Below, piece by piece: positions 56,369 to 63,231 of a stretch of 63,231 bases of DNA; within the stretch, counting starts at the first letter, position 1; each line of letters begins with the position of its first letter. The position numbers and the translations under genes are program-made. This DNA is from Paraphysomonas bandaiensis (taxonomy: Eukaryota; Chrysophyceae): positions 1 through 63,231 of the forward strand of contig CBFFRP010000561.1 in NCBI GenBank assembly GCA_965644295.1, read 5' to 3'. The notes below the pieces were generated by a model. It saw nothing but the letters and a program-made list of their open reading frames with translations. It was not told where the DNA came from and did no database searches.

Positions 56369-57107
56369 CAGGGATAGGGAAGAATATATTGCAATACGAT
56401 TGTTAGATAGCGTTCCATCAATAGTATTGATGGAGTTTTTAAACCGGTCCTACAATATTATTGCAATATATTACTAATCAGTGAGTAAATACATCCGTAG
56501 TTTTTGGTACTTGTCATTATAAGGTCTAAGGTCACTTGATAATCAAACCCGCTGCTCTTAACTAATTAAATGTTTCCTCATACTCATCCTCTGCGCCATC
56601 ATCGGTGACATCATCATCACCATATTCATCCCATATTAATTGAAATATGCTTGCATCCGGCCACAACTGTCGGTTAGCTTTCAGAAACAACAGCATATCA
56701 ATTGTAGTAGGATGCATACGTTTGCGCATCACTGATATAATCAGTTTTGCTGCGCTGAAGAGGCGTTCACATGTATTGGTAGTACATACTACATGACTCG
56801 TGCACCTGTTCTTAGATATTTCAACTTTCCGTTTCTTAAATTTTTGAGCTGATTGAAGAATTTTTTGTGATATAGCCAACTTCAGCTTCGTCATCCTCTG
56901 TATTGTACAATAATCACTGTCTGAACGGAGATTTATATACATAGGCTTCTATTTTTTACCCTACAGTTAAGAAGCTTTCTGTATATGACTATCATAATAT
57001 TGATGGCAATATATTGTGAGCTACCTTCACAGAAACAATATTGATGGAATATTTGACCAGCCCACCAATCAATATATTGCAATACAATATATTGTTCCCT
57101 ATCCCTG
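56369..57107 (-). mobile_element. hAT-superfamily DNA transposon, internally deleted, 739 bp
   Basis: The left end cagggataggga then agaatatattg is matched by the right end, which reverse-complements to cagggataggga then acaatatattg. These are hAT-like TIRs. The 8-bp flanks are gaagattt (left) and gaagatct (right), a target-site duplication with one mismatch. Inside is a minus-strand ORF with the hAT dimerisation region. At 739 bp it lacks the catalytic core, so it would need transposase from elsewhere. Confidence 0.9.
56562..56942 (-). pseudogene. hAT transposase remnant, C-terminal dimerisation region
   Basis: 126 codons. TNTCERLFSAAKLIISVMRK then RMHPTTIDMLLFLKANRQLW is the conserved hAT C-terminal dimerisation motif (S/CER.FS.A.....R.RL.P....MLLFLK.N). 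The RNase-H-like catalytic residues and the BED zinc finger are missing. The acidic end (DEYGDDDVTDDGAEDEYEE) is typical of the end of such proteins. It could still be made as a fragment, but catalysis is not possible. Confidence 0.88.
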
Positions 57108-57784
57108 GAAGATCTGATCAATTTGATTTGGTAGTTGAGATAACACAAATCTAGTTGATGTTGATTATAATTTACTACTGTAGTATAATTTTACTAATTG
57201 ATTATTTAGTGAGTTCAACGTTCAGTTACTTAGTTTAGCCATCCTATGTCTAATACTGATACAAGAACCCTGAAACGAATTATATGAATATTTCCCTCAT
57301 GGTTGATATTTAAGCAAGCTTCAACATAGTAAAATAAGTGATAGCATCGGTATCATACGCCACTTCGTTTTCGGGCTCATCTCATCGGCATGTGTATGTT
57401 AAGATGAACGTTGTATAAGAGTATTAATTAGCATTGAGTCCATATCTCTTACCGTGATATAACTACAGGCGTGCTTGGAAACAGTCTATTTAATTCTCTA
57501 CGAGCACACCTATCTCTGCACCGAGAAGAATACCAAACCCGAGTGGACCCTTTTTCCTTTATCTCTACCGCAACAGACACTATTGAATCGCTACAAGCCC
57601 AGTTCGGTATGATACAAGATCATTGCGACTAAACATACTCCAGTAGAAGTCTGTTGGTTCTGCACACCATATTCTTACTAAGTTAATGAAATACATCGCA
57701 TACCCAGTCACACTCTAAAATATATAAACGGCCTGCGCTGATGGGAAAACCATTGTTTCAGTTGACTCCCGCATCCGCTGGACC
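57108..57784. other. Intergenic, one possible orphan exon
   Basis: Mostly featureless. At about 57473-57633 (+), after an acceptor-like aactacag, a frame reads TGVLGNSLFNSLRAHLSLHR then EEYQTRVDPFSFISTATDTI and stops. It looks protein-like but has no partner exon that I could find. Confidence 0.3.
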
Positions 57785-59100
57785 TAATAATCACTCTGAT
57801 ATAGAATACCTTATAAGTACCACATCTGCATACTGAAAACTCGATAATTAATGAAATGTTCGTGCTGATATCGCCTCCTGACAATATGGGCAGTTTCCAA
57901 AGAGTGTTCCGAAAGAAGACTTATTCGTAGGTACAGACTGTAACCAGCTTACAAGACAGTCAAAGTGAAAGACTCTTGCACACTTGATATTAGGACACAC
58001 TTGATCAGGGATAATTACGGTGAGGGGCTTTCCTTCCAATGTGTCTGTCGAAAGACTGTATGAGTAGCATATCCCGCACTCGTTAGAAAATTCGTTTTGT
58101 CCTGCCTGAGAACCATACTTAGGTACCGGTAATTTAATACCAAGAAGATCCTCAAGATTTTCTCGTACAAGACGAGAGGTCGACCATCGGTGCATATTGG
58201 TTCCAAGGGAAGCTCGTAATTCTGCTACTTCCTCGGGTGGGCCAAGGAACACTACCTCACTGCAAACCTGAAAAGCACATATTAGACTCAGCGGGAGAGA
58301 ACGCGACAAGAATAGTCACCTCCAAAGGACGTGTTGGGGATATGACCACACGAACAGAAGACGTCCTTGTAAGAGCTATTCGCCTGCTAGGGACAGAAAA
58401 GGATGGGGGGTTGGGTTCAAGAATCACGGCATTGTGGTCAAGGTCATCCAGAACCTACACACCACAGCATATATTATTTTATTACGCTCACATCACAGTC
58501 TCACATACATCAAAGTAAGAGTCAAATTTAGATATTTCATCCCTAATAATGCGCAAAACATATGATATACTCATATCATCCTTCCACTCAAACTCAACAG
58601 TGAACGGCAGTGATACTGAAACAGAGGGCCGACCGAAAGGATAATCGTGAGGTAACGAAAACTCTACATCATGTCGGCGATTCCTGGAGTCTGACACACA
58701 CACTTTAAGTGTTCTTAAATCTTCGCCCATACTAACAAATGAGTCCCATCCGATGGCGTCGATCTCACTCATAAGATGAGAGGGAATGTCACTGCTGATC
58801 ACAGCCGTATGAGACATTCTCTGATCATTCTCTGCGATGATATCCTCTAGAGCAGAGGGAAGGTCATCCACAGAGGGTACTGCAGCCACCCTGTCGATAA
58901 ACCACTTCTTGTCCTTGAGATCTCGCAGCACCTCTATAAGCCCTCTATCACCCTTAAGAGACGATGGATCCACACTGCCATCTGATGACAGGGTCACATG
59001 CACACAGCACAACTGATCCTGGGCATAGAGCCACCCACAGTAGGATTTTGCAGCACTATTGAGGCATATCATTCCCTTTAACTAAGAAGCAGAGCACTTC
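57785..59100. repeat. Tandem duplication, copy A (FANCL exons 2-4)
   Basis: Identical by eye to 59552-60867, offset 1767 bp. The duplicated unit runs from taataatcactctgatatag through the FANCL exons to the edge of a TACA array. Confidence 0.93.
57848..59055 (-). pseudogene. FANCL: Partial FANCL copy lacking exon 1
   Basis: Exons at 58509-59055, 58320-58454 and 57848-58267 equal those of the full gene 1767 bp downstream, with no difference seen. The exon 1 equivalent is missing: upstream lies a 448-bp TACA array and then the 3' end of copy B. Unless transcription starts inside the array or reads through from copy B, no complete protein arises. The RING part is intact, so a truncated RING protein cannot be excluded. 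Alternatively this copy is the original gene 3' end and the duplication is an assembly product. Confidence 0.8.
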
Positions 59101-59548
59101 ACATACATACATACATACATACATACATACATACATACATACATACATACATACATACATACATACATACATACATACATACATACATACATACATACAT
59201 ACATACATACATACATACATACATACATACATACATACATACATACATACATACATACATACATACATACATACATACATACATACATACATACATACAT
59301 ACATACATACATACATACATACATACATACATACATACATACATACATACATACATACATACATACATACATACATACATACATACATACATACATACAT
59401 ACATACATACATACATACATACATACATACATACATACATACATACATACATACATACATACATACATACATACATACATACATACATACATACATACAT
59501 ACATACATACATACATACATACATACATACATACATACATACATACAT
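59101..59548. repeat. Pure TACA array, 448 bp
   Basis: Uninterrupted (ACAT)n of about 112 units between copy A and copy B of the FANCL duplication. The ends are gagcacttc (left) and catgcataataat (right). It corresponds to the array in FANCL intron 1 but is shorter. Confidence 0.98.
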
Positions 59549-59551
59549 GCA

Positions 59552-60867
59552 TAATAATCACTCTGATATAGAATACCTTATAAGTACCACATCTGCATAC
59601 TGAAAACTCGATAATTAATGAAATGTTCGTGCTGATATCGCCTCCTGACAATATGGGCAGTTTCCAAAGAGTGTTCCGAAAGAAGACTTATTCGTAGGTA
59701 CAGACTGTAACCAGCTTACAAGACAGTCAAAGTGAAAGACTCTTGCACACTTGATATTAGGACACACTTGATCAGGGATAATTACGGTGAGGGGCTTTCC
59801 TTCCAATGTGTCTGTCGAAAGACTGTATGAGTAGCATATCCCGCACTCGTTAGAAAATTCGTTTTGTCCTGCCTGAGAACCATACTTAGGTACCGGTAAT
59901 TTAATACCAAGAAGATCCTCAAGATTTTCTCGTACAAGACGAGAGGTCGACCATCGGTGCATATTGGTTCCAAGGGAAGCTCGTAATTCTGCTACTTCCT
60001 CGGGTGGGCCAAGGAACACTACCTCACTGCAAACCTGAAAAGCACATATTAGACTCAGCGGGAGAGAACGCGACAAGAATAGTCACCTCCAAAGGACGTG
60101 TTGGGGATATGACCACACGAACAGAAGACGTCCTTGTAAGAGCTATTCGCCTGCTAGGGACAGAAAAGGATGGGGGGTTGGGTTCAAGAATCACGGCATT
60201 GTGGTCAAGGTCATCCAGAACCTACACACCACAGCATATATTATTTTATTACGCTCACATCACAGTCTCACATACATCAAAGTAAGAGTCAAATTTAGAT
60301 ATTTCATCCCTAATAATGCGCAAAACATATGATATACTCATATCATCCTTCCACTCAAACTCAACAGTGAACGGCAGTGATACTGAAACAGAGGGCCGAC
60401 CGAAAGGATAATCGTGAGGTAACGAAAACTCTACATCATGTCGGCGATTCCTGGAGTCTGACACACACACTTTAAGTGTTCTTAAATCTTCGCCCATACT
60501 AACAAATGAGTCCCATCCGATGGCGTCGATCTCACTCATAAGATGAGAGGGAATGTCACTGCTGATCACAGCCGTATGAGACATTCTCTGATCATTCTCT
60601 GCGATGATATCCTCTAGAGCAGAGGGAAGGTCATCCACAGAGGGTACTGCAGCCACCCTGTCGATAAACCACTTCTTGTCCTTGAGATCTCGCAGCACCT
60701 CTATAAGCCCTCTATCACCCTTAAGAGACGATGGATCCACACTGCCATCTGATGACAGGGTCACATGCACACAGCACAACTGATCCTGGGCATAGAGCCA
60801 CCCACAGTAGGATTTTGCAGCACTATTGAGGCATATCATTCCCTTTAACTAAGAAGCAGAGCACTTC
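59552..60867. repeat. Tandem duplication, copy B (FANCL exons 2-4)
   Basis: Second copy of the 57785-59100 sequence. It is joined on the left directly to the 448-bp TACA array instead of the single-copy 3' flank seen in copy A. Confidence 0.93.
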
Positions 60868-62457
60868 ACATACATACATACATACATACATACATACATA
60901 CATACATACATACATACATACATACATACATACATACATACATACATACATACATACATACATACATACATACATACATACATACATACATACATACATA
61001 CATACATACATACATACATACATACATACATACATACATACATACATACATACATACATACATACATACATACATACATACATACATACATACATACATA
61101 CATACATACATACATACATACATACATACATACATACATACATACATACATACATACATACATACATACATACATACATACATACATACATACATACATA
61201 CATACATACATACATACATACATACATACATACATACATACATACATACATACATACATACATACATACATACATACATACATACATACATACATACATA
61301 CATACATACATACATACATACATACATACATACATACATACATACATACATACATACATACATACATACATACATACATACATACATACATACATACATA
61401 CATACATACATACATACATACATACATACATACATACATACATACATACATACATACATACATACATACATACATACATACATACATACATACATACATA
61501 CATACATACATACATACATACATACATACATACATACATACATACATACATACATACATACATACATACATACATACATACATACATACATACATACATA
61601 CATACATACATACATACATACATACATACATACATACATACATACATACATACATACATACATACATACATACATACATACATACATACATACATACATA
61701 CATACATACATACATACATACATACATACATACATACATACATACATACATACATACATACATACATACATACATACATACATACATACATACATACATA
61801 CATACATACATACATACATACATACATACATACATACATACATACATACATACATACATACATACATACATACATACATACATACATACATACATACATA
61901 CATACATACATACATACATACATACATACATACATACATACATACATACATACATACATACATACATACATACATACATACATACATACATACATACATA
62001 CATACATACATACATACATACATACATACATACATACATACATACATACATACATACATACATACATACATACATACATACATACATACATACATACATA
62101 CATACATACATACATACATACATACATACATACATACATACATACATACATACATACATACATACATACATACATACATACATACATACATACATACATA
62201 CATACATACATACATACATACATACATACATACATACATACATACATACTATGTATCTTGCTTTCTCTATCAGCTGCGTGGTACCTGCATATATGGGTAG
62301 TTGATGTTTCAATACCCTCTTCCGTAATAGTGACGTTGCTGTAATTCCTGATGAATGAAGGTGGTATAGCTTTAGTGGGCTCTGACAGCAGTGTTTCCTT
62401 GCAGTTCTGACACCAGTCTATATTCGGTCTGTGAGTTTGCATGCTATGTCGTGCCAT
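59615..62457 (-). CDS. FANCL: FANCL, Fanconi anaemia E3 ubiquitin ligase
   Basis: Four exons (62285-62457, 60276-60822, 60087-60221, 59615-60034) join in phase to 424 residues; human FANCL is ~375. Exon 1 (MARHSMQTHRPNIDW...) has no clear family match but ends in phase 2 exactly as needed. Exon 2 holds the ELF-like region (SYCGWLYAQDQLCCVHVTL) and the start of the DRWD/URD (IDAIGWDSFVSMGEDLRTLK, LPHDYPFGRPSVSVSLPF). Exons 3-4 continue VLDDLDHNAVILEPNPPS then PSRRIALTRT. The RING/PHD-like end has CGICYSY, IPDQVCPNIKCARVFHFDC and FGNCPYCQEAI, giving the Cys/His zinc ligands. By family knowledge it monoubiquitinates FANCD2/FANCI in crosslink repair. Intron 1 (1462 bp) is nearly all TACA repeat. 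Confidence 0.9.
60867..62249. repeat. Pure TACA array, ~1.38 kb, in FANCL intron 1
   Basis: About 345 uninterrupted tetramers. The 457-544 codon Met-Tyr-Val-Cys ORFs over it arise because 12 bp encodes four residues without a stop. It lies between exon 1 (donor at 62284) and exon 2 (acceptor at 60823). Confidence 0.98.
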
Positions 62458-62900
62458 CGACTGGGTGCTTTTGTAGAGACCACTACGAAATGAGCCGGCG
62501 AGGTACAGGCGCTAATGCGACAGTTGTACTATATATTGATATTTTAGAGCGGGCCTCTTTTGTACGTTGCAAATAGTGGAAGTTATGTCAACTGCGTGTA
62601 AAGCGCATGACAGTGTAATGTTGGCCGTTTTCTGTTGTTTATTGAATTGTAATTCTGAATTGTAGTAAAGTCTACTTACTGTACATCTGTTTACCTCACG
62701 CTTATGTGCTTATAGCTTATAGTACATCATGAATTGCACAAACACATAAATCTGCATAAAATAGGCTGCATAAACTCATGAATTTATGCAGATTTTATGT
62801 TTTTTTAGGAGACCCCCCCGGACCCCTCGTACAAACTATCCTATATGCATAAACATATGCATAAACTATTTAAAGAGCTGAAGCTATATAAAGTAGACAT
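62458..62900. other. FANCL upstream region
   Basis: No gene. Contains a small inverted repeat (next entry) and several tgcataaa words between 62750 and 62870, plus a c-tract gacccccccgg at ~62811. Confidence 0.45.
62748..62795. repeat. Perfect 13-bp inverted repeat
   Basis: aaatctgcataaa at 62748-62760 and its exact reverse complement tttatgcagattt at 62783-62795, with a 22-bp loop. It could be the end of a small transposable element or a transcript hairpin. Confidence 0.7.
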
Positions 62901-63218
62901 ATGCTACCCAACTGTAGCTTAATCGACAGGAATGAATCTAAGCAGAAGTTACTGTGCGTACTTCTCTTGTTGCTATTGTATAACAGCTGTAGAAGTCGTG
63001 CTAACTTGACGAGATCGGCAGTTGTTTCTCCTCGTTTCGCACCATGGGTTCGTGTGTTGCATGGGGCAGATGATCAATCTTTTCTACTACTGACAGGGAT
63101 GACGAGACCGGTTTTTAAGTTGTTGAGGGGTATCTTATTTGCTGAAGATGTTGTCCTCAAATCCGGTCGACCTAGTAGCCTTGACAATGATGGTAAACTT
63201 GAAGTAATACGTAACTGA
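62901..63218 (+). CDS. N-terminal fragment resembling a DDE (HARBI1/DDE_Tnp_4-like) transposase
   Basis: 105 codons, MLPNCSLIDRNESKQKLLCV onward. The stretch LLTGMTRPVFKLLRGILFAE, then GRPSSLDNDGKLEV, fits the helical N-terminal region before the catalytic core in PIF/Harbinger-like DDE transposases (TGM....F..L, GRP..L). It stops at 63218 and the window ends 13 bases later, so the catalytic part is not visible: either a further exon or a truncated relic. Assignment is tentative. Confidence 0.45.
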   Translation: MLPNCSLIDRNESKQKLLCVLLLLLLYNSCRSRANLTRSAVVSPRFAPWVRVLHGADDQSFLLLTGMTRPVFKLLRGILFAEDVVLKSGRPSSLDNDGKLEVIRN

Positions 63219-63231
63219 ACGTAAAGTACAA

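Noticed and set aside
60823-62457. 544-codon ORF joining FANCL exon 1, the repeat and exon 2 start
   Set aside because: The middle is the TACA array, and splice sites at 62284/60823 remove it and restore a FANCL frame.

Overview
This window is nuclear DNA of a eukaryote, very probably a unicellular one, with compact genes. The coding sequence is split by many small GT-AG introns, mostly about 46-190 bp, and every multi-exon model below keeps phase through all its junctions. The genes are eukaryotic: WDR83, WDR47, FANCL, mitochondrial GrpE, a secretory-pathway sulfotransferase and a seven-helix receptor. I cannot place the organism from sequence alone. A protist (stramenopile-like or holozoan-like) fits best, and I keep that as a loose inference.

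Layout, left to right. 1-1108: a 23-bp minisatellite and otherwise gene-free DNA. 1109-4836: a head-to-head pair, a sulfotransferase (-) and WDR83 (+), separated by a degenerate TACA microsatellite. 4837-6833: gene-poor, with one copy of a dispersed fold-back repeat. 6834-11781: a small coiled-coil gene (-), a probably myristoylated zinc-finger gene (+) and mitochondrial GrpE (+). 12240-14190: a graveyard of decayed genes, including a clear alcohol-dehydrogenase-like pseudogene. 14717-18153: an unrecognised basic protein (+) and an intronless 14-repeat ankyrin protein (-). 18607-32448: a 13-exon, 754-residue coiled-coil gene whose first intron (10.8 kb) is almost wholly a 10.6-kb satellite of a 22-bp unit. 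33589-39295: an acidic ORF cut off by a Ty1/copia element with identical LTRs. 39296-40412: more dispersed repeats. 40413-54786: WDR47 (-), a serine-rich KEN-box protein (+), a seven-helix receptor (-) and a 20-exon, 2205-residue WW/TPR protein (+). 54787-57784: a large palindromic fold-back element and a 739-bp hAT element with TIRs and an 8-bp target duplication. 57785-62457: FANCL, whose exons 2-4 are present twice in tandem, each copy tied to a pure TACA array, the longer one lying in FANCL intron 1. 62458-63231: the start of a transposase-like ORF at the window edge.

The intact genes are unrelated housekeeping, cytoskeletal, DNA-repair and signalling genes, and nothing resembles an operon or pathway cluster. 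The unusual biology is in the repeats: a satellite in a coding-gene intron, microsatellite arrays at a divergent promoter and in an intron, a partial gene duplication bounded by such an array, and several transposon families. I found no rRNA, tRNA or CRISPR array that I could support.
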